Part shown: positions 1-5,719 of the stretch, piece after piece
Layout of the letters: the number at the start of each line of letters is the position of its first letter
Numbering within the stretch: position 1 is the first letter of the stretch
NCBI GenBank assembly: GCA_035699465.1
Contig: DASSPT010000088.1
Coordinates: 1 to 13,949 of the forward strand
Direction: 5' to 3'
Source: JAICNR01 sp035699465
GTDB lineage: Bacteria; Gemmatimonadota; Gemmatimonadetes; JACCXV01; JAHWKZ01
DNA: 13,949 nucleotides
Made by a program: the position numbers and the translations under genes
Notes under the pieces: generated by a model
The model's input: only the letters and a program-made list of their open reading frames with translations
The model's database searches: none
Told to the model about the DNA's origin: nothing

Positions 1-366
1 GTGCCTCGACAGGAGCGCCGCATGAAGCGCCACCACGCCGGATCTCGGATCCAGCAGCTCCACGATCGAACGGTACTCGACTGCGGCGAGCGCCAGATCG
101 AGCGTATCCACGGTCGCCGCATCGCTGCCTTCCATCACGACGCGCCATCCGCCGCCGGCCTGAAGGGCCTCGCCTTCGATGACGAAGCGAGCCTTCACGG
201 GATGCGTGCCGGACACTCCGTTCAGCCAGGGCCCGAAGACCACCCGGGCGCGTTCGATGACGGAGGGATCCGGAGAGAAGAGCTCGAAGCCGACGCGTCC
301 GGCGGTCCACCGGAGCGTCCCGTGCTCGCCGGCGAACTTCGCCGCCGGCCGCAACGCGGTGCTCAC
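1..366 (-). CDS. HprK-like serine kinase, N-terminal part (truncated by window edge)
   Basis: The 122 visible residues start at a GTG that overlaps the stop of the PqqD-like gene (GTGA), so the two are translationally coupled. The frame stays open to the window edge, and the gene continues outside. The N-terminal part is a mixed alpha/beta region without a catalytic motif. The visible end (residues 112-121, VALHAALLSR) resembles the segment that, in HPr kinase-related proteins, comes just before the Walker A loop (an 'LHA' strand followed by a glycine-rich GKST loop). HprK-related kinases are recurrent partners of PqqD-like proteins in lasso-peptide and other RiPP clusters, and in paeninodin biosynthesis such a kinase phosphorylates the peptide. 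The assignment rests on that partial similarity plus context. The P-loop and active site are not in the window, so activity cannot be judged. The main alternative is an unrelated protein of the same RiPP operon. Confidence 0.6.
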   Translation of the reverse strand, partial: MSTALRPAAKFAGEHGTLRWTAGRVGFELFSPDPSVIERARVVFGPWLNGVSGTHPVKARFVIEGEALQAGGGWRVVMEGSDAATVDTLDLALAAVEYRSIVELLDPRSGVVALHAALLSRH

Positions 367-659
367 GAATCGCGCCGCAGGACGTTCTCGCCCACGAGGC
401 GGTCGAGAAATGCAGCTACGTCGGCGTGAGCGCGGTCGAGGGAAAGGTCGGGAAATCGATGAATCAGGAGATCCGCTAGCTCGGAGGGTCTGCGCGGCGC
501 CTCCAGGGCTTCCCACAGAACCGCTCCGGTGGGGTTCAGAACGATGGCCTTGGACTGGGTCGAACTGTAGAGGACGGCGCGGTCCTGCACGCCGCTCGAC
601 GAGACGTCGTCGACCCTCCGGATCGGGCCATCGACGATCGCGGACCGGTCCGGGTCCAT
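363..659 (-). CDS. PqqD-family peptide chaperone (RiPP recognition element)
   Basis: This 98-residue protein has the PqqD layout. A beta-rich N-terminus (residues 5-40) is followed by the signature LNPTGAVLWEAL (41-52), then a winged-helix C-terminus ending in VAAFLDRLVGENVLRR (81-96). PqqD-type domains bind the leader of a ribosomally made peptide and present it to the modifying enzyme. In lasso systems the ligand is a Y-x-x-P-x-L leader motif, and the four small peptides encoded immediately upstream each carry Y-E-x-P-x-(V/I). The ATG at 659 is preceded by AGGAG at a 9-nt spacing. The gene begins 26 bases after the last peptide gene and overlaps the kinase gene by GTGA, so it sits in one operon with both. 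It is a stand-alone domain, not fused to a radical SAM enzyme or a protease. No PQQ genes are visible, so the symbol pqqD is not applied. Confidence 0.85.
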   Translation of the reverse strand: MDPDRSAIVDGPIRRVDDVSSSGVQDRAVLYSSTQSKAIVLNPTGAVLWEALEAPRRPSELADLLIHRFPDLSLDRAHADVAAFLDRLVGENVLRRDS

Positions 660-685
660 TGGGAAGATCTCCTGGTTCTCTCCGA

Positions 686-826
686 CTACTGCGATACGGG
701 GATGAAATCCCCCGCGTAGTGGACCTCACGGGCCAGCTCTTCGGCGTCCATGACCCGCTCCACCTGGGGCGGTTCGTACTCGGGCTTCACATCCGGCGCG
801 GGCGCGCTGCTGGTGTCCTTCTTCAC
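686..826 (-). CDS. RiPP precursor-like peptide D (fourth tandem copy, 46 aa)
   Basis: This is the last of four paralogous small genes. It begins with GTG after a strong AAGGAGG and a 5-nt spacer, giving MKKDTSSAPAPD at the N-terminus, and ends in TAG. Residues 17-22 (YEPPQV) are the candidate leader motif for the PqqD-like protein encoded 26 bases downstream. Residues 28-39 (DAEELAREVHYAG region) are the conserved block shared by all four copies. The tail after HYAG is only DFIPVSQ, the shortest of the set, and includes a Ser preceded by I-P-V. There is no Cys, no signal peptide and no membrane segment. I infer a modified-peptide precursor from size, tandem duplication, ribosome-binding site and the PqqD/HprK-like neighbours. 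The product chemistry is unknown. Confidence 0.78.
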   Translation of the reverse strand: MKKDTSSAPAPDVKPEYEPPQVERVMDAEELAREVHYAGDFIPVSQ

Positions 827-860
827 AATAACCTCCTTATGTGAGGGACGGAGATCGCGA

Positions 861-1010
861 CTATCCGATCTGGCCGTTCGAGACGTCGACCCCTGCGTAG
901 TGAACCTCCCGCGCGATCTCCTCGGCGCCCATCACCCGTTCGACCCGCGGGGCTTCGTAGTCCGGTTGCTTCTCGATTCGCTGCGGCTCGTTCCGAGCTT
1001 CGTTGTCCAT
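861..1010 (-). CDS. RiPP precursor-like peptide C (third tandem copy, 49 aa)
   Basis: ATG at 1010 follows GGAGGCAGGA, a good Shine-Dalgarno site. The protein opens with MDNEARNEPQ, has the leader motif YEAPRV (18-23), the conserved block AEEIAREVHYAG (29-40), and a nine-residue tail VDVSNGQIG. It lies 34 bases upstream of copy D and 63 bases downstream of copy B. The sequence CTCCGTCCCT occurs just after its stop (plus-strand 844-853) and identically 200 bp away after copy B (1044-1053), a trace of duplication of the whole unit. Acidic residues dominate the leader. The Y-to-G block is the most constant part at both protein and DNA level, with GCGTAGTGAAC on the plus strand in copies A to C. 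Function is inferred as for the other copies. Confidence 0.8.
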   Translation of the reverse strand: MDNEARNEPQRIEKQPDYEAPRVERVMGAEEIAREVHYAGVDVSNGQIG

Positions 1011-1073
1011 TCCTGCCTCCGCGAAACCGTTGGACGACTTTTCAGGGACGGAGCGTCTACGCTGCGGCCTCCG

Positions 1074-1208
1074 CTATCCGGGTCCACCACCATCGGAGAC
1101 GGGAACACCCGCGTAGTGAACCTCGCGCTCCAGCTCCTCCGCCCTCAGGACCTCCTCGATTCCGGGCGGTTCGTACCCCTCCGGGCCCGGCTGGCCTTCT
1201 CTTTCCAT
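1074..1208 (-). CDS. RiPP precursor-like peptide B (second tandem copy, 44 aa)
   Basis: The frame is open further upstream, but the ATG at 1208 has AGGAGG four bases ahead and gives an N-terminus (MEREGQPGPE) like those of the other copies, so I choose it. Residues 12-17 (YEPPGI) are the leader motif and 23-34 (AEELEREVHYAG) the conserved block. The ten-residue tail VPVSDGGGPG is rich in Gly and contains one Ser and one Asp. It is the most divergent copy in the spacer (IEEV in place of VERV). It lies 85 bases after copy A. The glycine-rich end and lack of Cys argue against a lanthipeptide or sactipeptide. Product unknown. Confidence 0.75.
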   Translation of the reverse strand: MEREGQPGPEGYEPPGIEEVLRAEELEREVHYAGVPVSDGGGPG

Positions 1209-1293
1209 CCTTCCTCCTCGGCTGGGAGCTTCTCGGTAGCCGCTGTCGGCGGGCATCGCCTGAGGCCCGCGCCACCCCACTACAAAGAGAGCC

Positions 1294-1446
1294 TCACGTG
1301 CCGGTATCGCCCCGACCCGACGGGTCGATGGAGCCCGCGTAGTGAACTTCGCGTGTGATCTCTTCGGCGGTAAGGACGCGCTCCACCAGTGGCGGCTCGT
1401 ACCGCGGCTGCGAGGACAGAGGCTCGCTCCGAAGTTCGCTTTCCAT
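1294..1446 (-). CDS. RiPP precursor-like peptide A (first tandem copy, 50 aa)
   Basis: This is the promoter-proximal copy. An upstream in-frame start exists at 1491, but ATG 1446 has AAAGGAG with a 5-nt spacer and matches the other copies in length, so it is preferred. The protein has MESELRSEPL at the start, YEPPLV (16-21), AEEITREVHYAG (27-38) and the longest tail, SIDPSGRGDTGT. The tail has two Ser, two Thr and two Asp, and includes an RGD triplet that is probably coincidental. A perfect 7-bp hairpin (1458-1474) abuts its ribosome-binding site and may control entry of ribosomes to the whole peptide operon. It lies 123 bases downstream of ruvB on the same strand. Function is inferred from the family arrangement. 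Confidence 0.78.
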   Translation of the reverse strand: MESELRSEPLSSQPRYEPPLVERVLTAEEITREVHYAGSIDPSGRGDTGT

Positions 1447-1457
1447 CGCTACTCCTT

Positions 1458-1474
1458 TTCCGGGTTTCCCGGAA
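1458..1474 (-). promoter_or_regulatory. Perfect inverted repeat overlapping the ribosome-binding site of peptide A
   Basis: TTCCGGG, a three-base AAA loop, then CCCGGAA form a perfect 7-bp stem. The 3' arm runs directly into AAAAGGAG, the Shine-Dalgarno of peptide A. It could be an RNA hairpin that restricts translation or a palindromic repressor site downstream of the candidate promoter. It is seen directly in the sequence; the role is inferred. Confidence 0.45.
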
Positions 1475-1511
1475 GGGCGGGGATCCTGCAAGAGGCCCGT
1501 GGGCGACCCTC

Positions 1512-1540
1512 ATTTAACCACACCCGTCGTACCTTGTCTA
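1512..1540 (-). promoter_or_regulatory. Candidate sigma-70-type promoter of the peptide operon
   Basis: Reading the minus strand, TAGACA (1540-1535) and TTAAAT (1517-1512) are separated by exactly 17 bases. The -35 has one mismatch to TTGACA and the -10 has two mismatches to TATAAT. It lies in a locally AT-richer stretch between ruvB and the first peptide and would give a leader of about 60 bases containing the hairpin at 1458-1474. The consensus for this organism is unknown, so confidence is modest. Confidence 0.4.
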
Positions 1541-1569
1541 TCCACTCACACCAAAATCCACCCCCCCGC

Positions 1570-2682
1570 TTACCCTTCGAAGAGCTCCGGCTGGTCCACA
1601 CCGCCGATCTCCGGGGCGCGACCGGCGAGTCCGAGGTGCGCATAGGCGCGGGCGGTCGCCACGCGGCCGCGGTGCGTGCGGTGCAGGAATCCGCTCTGGA
1701 TCAGGAACGGCTCGTGGACCTCCTCGAGCGTGTCGGCGTCCTCGCCGACCGCCACCGCGAGCGAGCCCACGCCCACGGGCCCGCCCCCGAACTTCTCGAT
1801 CAGGGTCGTCAGGATCCGCGTGTCCATCTCGTCCAGGCCCGCCTCGTCCACTTCGAGTGCCTCCAGCGCGTCGCCTGCCAGGGCGCCCGTGATCCGCCCC
1901 TTCCCCTTGACCTGGGCATAGTCGCGGGCCCACTTGAGGAGCCGGTTCGCGACCCGCGCGGTGCCCCGCGAGCGGCGCGCGATCACCTCCACGGCGTCCC
2001 CTTCGATCTCGACACCCAGGATCCGCGCCGAGCGCCGGACGATGGCCGCCAGCTCATCCGGCGTGTAGAAGTCGAGCCGGCCGGCGTGCTCGAAGCGGGA
2101 GCGCAGCGGGCTCGTGAGGAGCCCGCGCTTGGTCGTCGCTCCGACCAGCGTGAAGCGCTCGAGCGGCAGCGTGACCGAGCGCGCGGCCGGTCCGGAATCG
2201 ATCAGGATGTCGAGCTGGAATTCCTCCATCGCCGGGTAGAGATACTCCTCGACGACCGTCCGCAGGCGATGGATCTCGTCGATGAACAGGACGTCGCCCG
2301 CCTCGAGGCCGGTCAGGAGTCCCGCCAGGTCACCGGGCTTCTCGAGCACGGGGCCGCTGGTCACGCGGATCTTGCCGCCCATCTCGTGGGCCAGGATGTG
2401 GGCGAGCGTGGTCTTTCCGAGGCCGGGGGGTCCCGAGAACAGGCAGTGGCCGAGGGGCTCGCCGCGCTGGCGCGCGGCCTCGATCGAGATTCTCAGGTTC
2501 TGCTTGAGCTTCTCCTGCCCCGCGAACTCCTCGAGGGTCCGCGGCCGGAGCGTCTCTTCGAACGCCTCCTCCTCGGGCGCGACGGCCTCGGGCCGCGTGG
2601 CCTGCCGGCCGCGCATCGAGGACTTGAAGCGCGAACCCCTGGTTTCGCTCACGCCGGATCGCTCCGTGTCATCTCGTGCCAT
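1570..2682 (-). CDS. ruvB: Holliday junction branch-migration ATPase RuvB
   Basis: This 370-residue AAA+ motor forms the hexameric ring that pumps DNA through the RuvA-bound Holliday junction, powering branch migration during recombinational repair. Visible motifs are Walker A GPPGLGKTT (84-92), Walker B LFIDEIH (132-138), sensor I GATT (181-184) and the arginine-finger region SPLRSRF (191-197). A winged-helix DNA-binding C-terminus follows (about 290-355, including the GGGPVGVGSLA segment). The N-terminus carries roughly 35 extra residues of low-complexity lead-in before the usual LRPRTLEEFAGQ, making it slightly longer than common RuvB (about 335-350 aa). ATG follows the ruvA stop after one base (TAGaATG) with GGAG inside the end of ruvA, so the genes are coupled. 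It ends the yebC-ruvCAB operon, and the peptide locus follows after 123 bases. Confidence 0.97.
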   Translation of the reverse strand: MARDDTERSGVSETRGSRFKSSMRGRQATRPEAVAPEEEAFEETLRPRTLEEFAGQEKLKQNLRISIEAARQRGEPLGHCLFSGPPGLGKTTLAHILAHEMGGKIRVTSGPVLEKPGDLAGLLTGLEAGDVLFIDEIHRLRTVVEEYLYPAMEEFQLDILIDSGPAARSVTLPLERFTLVGATTKRGLLTSPLRSRFEHAGRLDFYTPDELAAIVRRSARILGVEIEGDAVEVIARRSRGTARVANRLLKWARDYAQVKGKGRITGALAGDALEALEVDEAGLDEMDTRILTTLIEKFGGGPVGVGSLAVAVGEDADTLEEVHEPFLIQSGFLHRTHRGRVATARAYAHLGLAGRAPEIGGVDQPELFEG

Positions 2683-2683
2683 T

Positions 2684-3280
2684 CTACTCCCGGATGGACG
2701 ACAGCGCGCGGCGCGTGAGATCGGCGGCCGGTGCGTCGGGCGCGTCGGCTAGCGACGCCTGGACCGCGCGCTCGGCGGCGGTCCGGCCGATGCCGAGCGC
2801 GATGAGCGCCTTGACCGCGTCCTCCCCGTTTGTCGTCAGACGCACCGTCTCGCCCTCCTCGGCTTCGATCTCGGCGAATTCGCCGATCTTGTCCTTGAGC
2901 TCCAGCACGAGCCGCTCGGCGGTCTTCCGCCCCACGCCGCTGATCCCCGTCAGCGTGGCCAGGTCCTGACGCCGGATCGCCGCCACGAACCGCTCGGGGG
3001 TCAGGCGCGAGAGGACGTGAAGCGCGAGCCGGGGGCCGACGCCGCTCACGCCGATCAGGGTCTCGAACAGGCGCCGCTCGCGCGCGGACGCGAAGCCGTA
3101 CAAGGTCAGCTCGTCCTCGCGCACGTGGAGATGCGTGACCAGCCCCGCCTCCTCCCCTTCGGCGGGCAGCGCTTCGTAGGTCGACAGAGGAATCGAGACC
3201 CGCCAGCCTATTCCTCCGACCTCGAGCGTCACTTCGTCGATGGACTTACGCGACAGGCGCCCGCGGAGCGAGCCGATCAC
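2684..3280 (-). CDS. ruvA: Holliday junction-binding protein RuvA
   Basis: This 198-residue protein binds the four-way junction as a tetramer and loads RuvB rings. It has an N-terminal OB-fold (1-64, beginning MIGSLRGRL), two helix-hairpin-helix motifs (IGVSGVGPRLA at 76-86 and TGISGVGRKTA at 111-121) that contact the DNA backbone, an acidic flexible linker (about 135-150), and a C-terminal three-helix domain (153-195) that binds RuvB. The start is the GTG at 3280, which overlaps the ruvC TGA (GTGA). This is the only choice giving the conserved VIGSL-type N-terminus, although the frame is open further upstream. Length is typical of the family. It is expressed with ruvC and ruvB. Confidence 0.96.
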   Translation of the reverse strand: MIGSLRGRLSRKSIDEVTLEVGGIGWRVSIPLSTYEALPAEGEEAGLVTHLHVREDELTLYGFASARERRLFETLIGVSGVGPRLALHVLSRLTPERFVAAIRRQDLATLTGISGVGRKTAERLVLELKDKIGEFAEIEAEEGETVRLTTNGEDAVKALIALGIGRTAAERAVQASLADAPDAPAADLTRRALSSIRE

Positions 3281-3804
3281 GACCGCGCTCCGTTCGAAGC
3301 GCCCGGCCCTCGCCTCAGCCGATCTCCGGCGCCGGCCCTCGCGCCGCGATTCAGATGGCAGAGCGCCACCGCCAGGCTGTCGGTGGCATCCCTCGGCACG
3401 CGGCCGGCGGGCATGTGGAGGAGGGTCGAAACCATCCAGGCGATCTGGGTCTTGGAGGCCCGGCCGGTGCCGACGACCGATTGCTTCACCTCGCGCGGCG
3501 AGTACTCGTGCACCGGCAAGCCCGCCTTCCGCGCGGCGAGGAGCAGCACCCCGCGCGTCTGGCTCATGACGGCCAGCGTGCGGACGTTCTTTCCGAGGAA
3601 CGCGTTCTCGATGACGACTTCGGCGGGATGGAAGGCTTCGATGACGTCGGTCAGCCCGTCGAATACAGACACCAGCCGGTCGGCGACGCTTCCATCGCCG
3701 CCGGGGATCGTTCCGCAGTCGACGCATTCGACGACGCCGCCCATGGAATCGATCACCCCGTAGCCGGTGATCGCGCTGCCCGGGTCGACGCCGAGCACGC
3801 GCAC
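3277..3804 (-). CDS. ruvC: Crossover junction endodeoxyribonuclease RuvC
   Basis: RuvC is the 175-residue resolvase that nicks Holliday junctions symmetrically as a dimer. The RNase H-like fold and the four acidic catalytic residues are visible: D7 in GVDPG, E66 in VVIENAF, and D139 and D142 in PRDATDSLAVALCH. GTG 3804 gives the standard MRVLGVDPGS start and lies seven bases after the yebC stop. The last 20 or so residues are Arg/Gly-rich and probably disordered. The gene ends in a GTGA overlap with ruvA. Confidence 0.96.
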   Translation of the reverse strand: MRVLGVDPGSAITGYGVIDSMGGVVECVDCGTIPGGDGSVADRLVSVFDGLTDVIEAFHPAEVVIENAFLGKNVRTLAVMSQTRGVLLLAARKAGLPVHEYSPREVKQSVVGTGRASKTQIAWMVSTLLHMPAGRVPRDATDSLAVALCHLNRGARAGAGDRLRRGPGASNGARS

Positions 3805-3811
3805 GCCCGCG

Positions 3812-4558
3812 CTACCCCACCTCGGCGAGGATCTTCTCGTCGATGTCGAAGTTGGCCGCGACCTTTTGCACGTCGTCCTCCTCCTCGAGCGCCTCCACGA
3901 GCCTGAGCACCTGCGCGGCCGTCGAGCCTTCGACCGCCACCGTGCTCTTGGGGACCATCGCCAACTCGGCCTCCTCGGCTTCGATGCCGGCCCCCTGGAG
4001 CGCGTCCTGCACGGCCTGGAACGCGGTGAACGGCGTCATCACGCGGATGAACCCCTCCTCCTCGATCACGTCCTCCGCTCCGGCGTCGATCGCCGCCAGC
4101 ATCACGCTCTCGGGATCGTGGCGTGAGGCGTCGATCAGGATCTGCCCCTTGGGGTCGAACATCCACGCCACCGAGCCGTCCTTGCCGAGGTTCCCGCCGT
4201 GCTTGGACAGGATGTGTCGGATGACCGCCACCGTCCGGTTCTCTTTGTCGGTCAGACATTCGATGAACAGGGCCACGCCTCCTGGACCGTACCCTTCGTA
4301 CGTGACCCGCACGTAGCTCACGCCTTCCAGCTCGCCCGTGCCTCGCTTGATCGCCTTGTCGATGTTGTCGGAGGGCATGTTCTGCGCCTTGGCGTTGTCG
4401 ACCGCCGTCCGCAGGCGCGGGTTCATCTCCGGGTCGCCACCCCCTTCACGGGCCGCGACGGTGATCTCCTTGATCAGCTTGGTGAAGATCTGGCCGCGCT
4501 TGGCGTCGGCCGCGCCCTTCTTGCGTTTGATCGTCGACCACTTGCTGTGACCGGACAT
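3812..4558 (-). CDS. yebC: YebC/PmpR-family (TACO1) protein
   Basis: This 248-residue protein is of the YebC family, described as DNA-binding regulators in some bacteria and more recently as ribosome-associated factors that help translation of proline stretches. The family hallmark N-terminus MSGHSKWSTIKRKKGAAD (1-18) fixes the start at ATG 4558, although the frame is open upstream to 4660. The three-domain layout is intact: a basic helical N-terminus, the middle region with RVTYEGYGPGGVALFIE (about 98-114) and KHGGNLG, and an acidic C-terminus ending KVAANFDIDEKILAE. It is the first gene of the yebC-ruvC-ruvA-ruvB operon, a widespread arrangement. A modest GAGGGA precedes the start. It is divergent from the lipoprotein pair at 4627. 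Confidence 0.95.
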   Translation of the reverse strand: MSGHSKWSTIKRKKGAADAKRGQIFTKLIKEITVAAREGGGDPEMNPRLRTAVDNAKAQNMPSDNIDKAIKRGTGELEGVSYVRVTYEGYGPGGVALFIECLTDKENRTVAVIRHILSKHGGNLGKDGSVAWMFDPKGQILIDASRHDPESVMLAAIDAGAEDVIEEEGFIRVMTPFTAFQAVQDALQGAGIEAEEAELAMVPKSTVAVEGSTAAQVLRLVEALEEEDDVQKVAANFDIDEKILAEVG

Positions 4559-4626
4559 GGGATTCCCTCGAGGTCGATCATCCGATAAGATCGCGTGAAT
4601 CGCCGAAGAAGTATAAGCTAGGGGAA

Positions 4627-5049
4627 GTGGGACTCCAAAGGGAGGTTGCCGTCCGAGCACCGCGAGGACTCCAACCGTTGGCGACGCTCGCGCTCGTCTT
4701 CACCTTTTTCGGCTGCACCGCCCTGGTTCAGCGGAGCGCGGCGCCGGTGCGTGTGCTTCGCGAAGAGCTTCCCGGCTGGGCGGTGATCGGAACGACAGCG
4801 GGCGAGGAGATCGTACTGCGGACGCCGCGGGTCCAGGGCGACAGCCTCGTCGTCGGCTCGCGCGTGGAGGATGTGGGCGATTACCCCGTTCCCCCTGATC
4901 TCATCGGGATTCCCATCGATCAGATCGCATGGGTGGCGACCAGGGAACCGGATCGGATAGCAGAATCGAAGGTGCTCGCGCACGGAGTCGCGTTCGCCGG
5001 CTTCTTGCTCCTGCCGTTCGTCGTCGGATTGACGGCCGGTTTTCCGTGA
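4627..5049 (+). CDS. Putative lipoprotein with C-terminal hydrophobic segment (paralogue 1)
   Basis: I do not recognise this 140-aa protein as a named family. It has an Arg-containing N-terminus, a hydrophobic stretch (18-29) and Cys30 after FFG, which resembles a lipobox but with Phe at -3, so lipidation is uncertain. The central beta-like region holds EEIVLRTPRVQGDSL (60-74), and a hydrophobic helix spans about 116-138. The downstream gene has the same order of elements and the PRVxGDSL motif, so the two are paralogues. The start at GTG 4627 is chosen because it gives a charged n-region; the only nearby purine tract is almost adjacent to it. TTG 4678 is an alternative. A TATAAG hexamer at 4612-4617 suggests a very short or absent leader. 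Confidence 0.65.
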   Translation: MGLQREVAVRAPRGLQPLATLALVFTFFGCTALVQRSAAPVRVLREELPGWAVIGTTAGEEIVLRTPRVQGDSLVVGSRVEDVGDYPVPPDLIGIPIDQIAWVATREPDRIAESKVLAHGVAFAGFLLLPFVVGLTAGFP

Positions 5050-5420
5050 ACGTATGGAAGCCTTGGGGATGGCGAACGATCCCGCTCCTGGCCGCGCTCG
5101 CTGTCGCTTGCACGAGCTGGGTCACTCCGCCTGGATCGGTCCAGCAAGTCGTGCAGTCCCGCGAGTTGCCCCGCATCCGTATCCGTGCGTCCGGAGAGAC
5201 CGTCGTCCTCCAGTTTCCGCGTGTTCTCGGCGACAGCCTCGCCGGATCGACGACGACCCCGAAAGGCATGCGGATTCTCGACGAGCGGGTAGCCTACGGG
5301 CTGGACGAGATCGAGAAGTTCGAGGTCGAGGAGTTAGCCGGGGGACGGACTACCCTCGCTATCGGCGCATTCCTCGGGGGGTGGTTCAGCCTGCTGCTGA
5401 TGGCGGCGAAATCGAGCTGA
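5046..5420 (+). CDS. Putative lipoprotein with C-terminal hydrophobic segment (paralogue 2)
   Basis: This 124-aa protein starts at a GTG overlapping the previous stop (GTGA). The frame is open further upstream, but only this start puts a signal peptide at the N-terminus. The lipobox AVAC with Cys22 is good, so export and lipidation are likely. Residues 50-64 (GETVVLQFPRVLGDS) repeat the signature of the upstream gene, and a hydrophobic helix spans about 103-120. The pair is translationally coupled and may act together at the envelope. The PRVxGDSL-type segment is beta-rich with no catalytic residues that I can identify. Function unknown. Confidence 0.7.
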   Translation: MNVWKPWGWRTIPLLAALAVACTSWVTPPGSVQQVVQSRELPRIRIRASGETVVLQFPRVLGDSLAGSTTTPKGMRILDERVAYGLDEIEKFEVEELAGGRTTLAIGAFLGGWFSLLLMAAKSS

Positions 5421-5464
5421 GCGGGCGACGTCCGGCGTCGCGTGGCGTGGTGTTTCGCTAGTCC

Positions 5465-5695
5465 TCAGGCGCGGAGCCGCTTGACCGTCCACTCGTGACC
5501 GCAGCCAGCCACCGGACACGAATAGCGGATCATCCGCTGCCCGTCCTGGGAAACGACCTGCCACTCCTCGGGAACCGAATGGACAGGACAGCGGAACTTG
5601 GTGACCGGGGCGGCGCCCCATTCCTCTTCGTGGGCGGGGTTCCAGTCCTCGGTCGGAGGGGTCGGCGAGGTCTCGTATTCGGGCGGCTGCTCCAT
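5465..5695 (-). CDS. Small Cys/His-rich (zinc-ribbon-like) protein
   Basis: This 76-aa protein is not one I recognise. The first 30 residues are Pro/Glu-rich and probably disordered. The C-terminal half has C36-x2-H39 (FRCPVHS) and C60-x4-C65-x-H67 (YSCPVAGCGHEWT), enough ligands for one zinc site. No membrane segment is present. ATG 5695 is chosen; an upstream TTG at 5713 would add six residues, and neither has a clear ribosome-binding site. It lies 58 bases after the EF-G-like gene on the same strand and may be co-transcribed. The GC-rich inverted repeat at 5720-5736 lies between them. It could be a nucleic-acid-binding or structural ribbon; this is inference. Confidence 0.6.
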   Translation of the reverse strand: MEQPPEYETSPTPPTEDWNPAHEEEWGAAPVTKFRCPVHSVPEEWQVVSQDGQRMIRYSCPVAGCGHEWTVKRLRA

Positions 5696-5719
5696 GCCCG
5701 GCACGATGTGCAAGCTTGG

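Noticed and set aside
686..1446. Classical lasso peptides
   Set aside because: The Y-x-x-P-x-V leader motif, PqqD-like protein and kinase fit, but no Thr stands at the usual penultimate leader position. Counting from either the Ala or the Gly of HYAG, the tails do not all have Asp/Glu at core position 7-9. No cyclase or protease is in view.
686..1446. CRISPR-like or non-coding tandem repeats
   Set aside because: Unit spacing varies (226, 216 and 181 bp), similarity follows codons, and each unit has a ribosome-binding site and a stop. They are genes, not repeat-spacer units.
1294..1446. RGD triplet in peptide A as an integrin-type motif
   Set aside because: It occurs in one copy only and is likely chance in an Arg/Gly/Asp-rich tail.
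1342..2718. Long plus-strand open frame antisense to ruvB
   Set aside because: It mirrors the ruvB coding strand, has no domain sense and reflects high GC with few stops.
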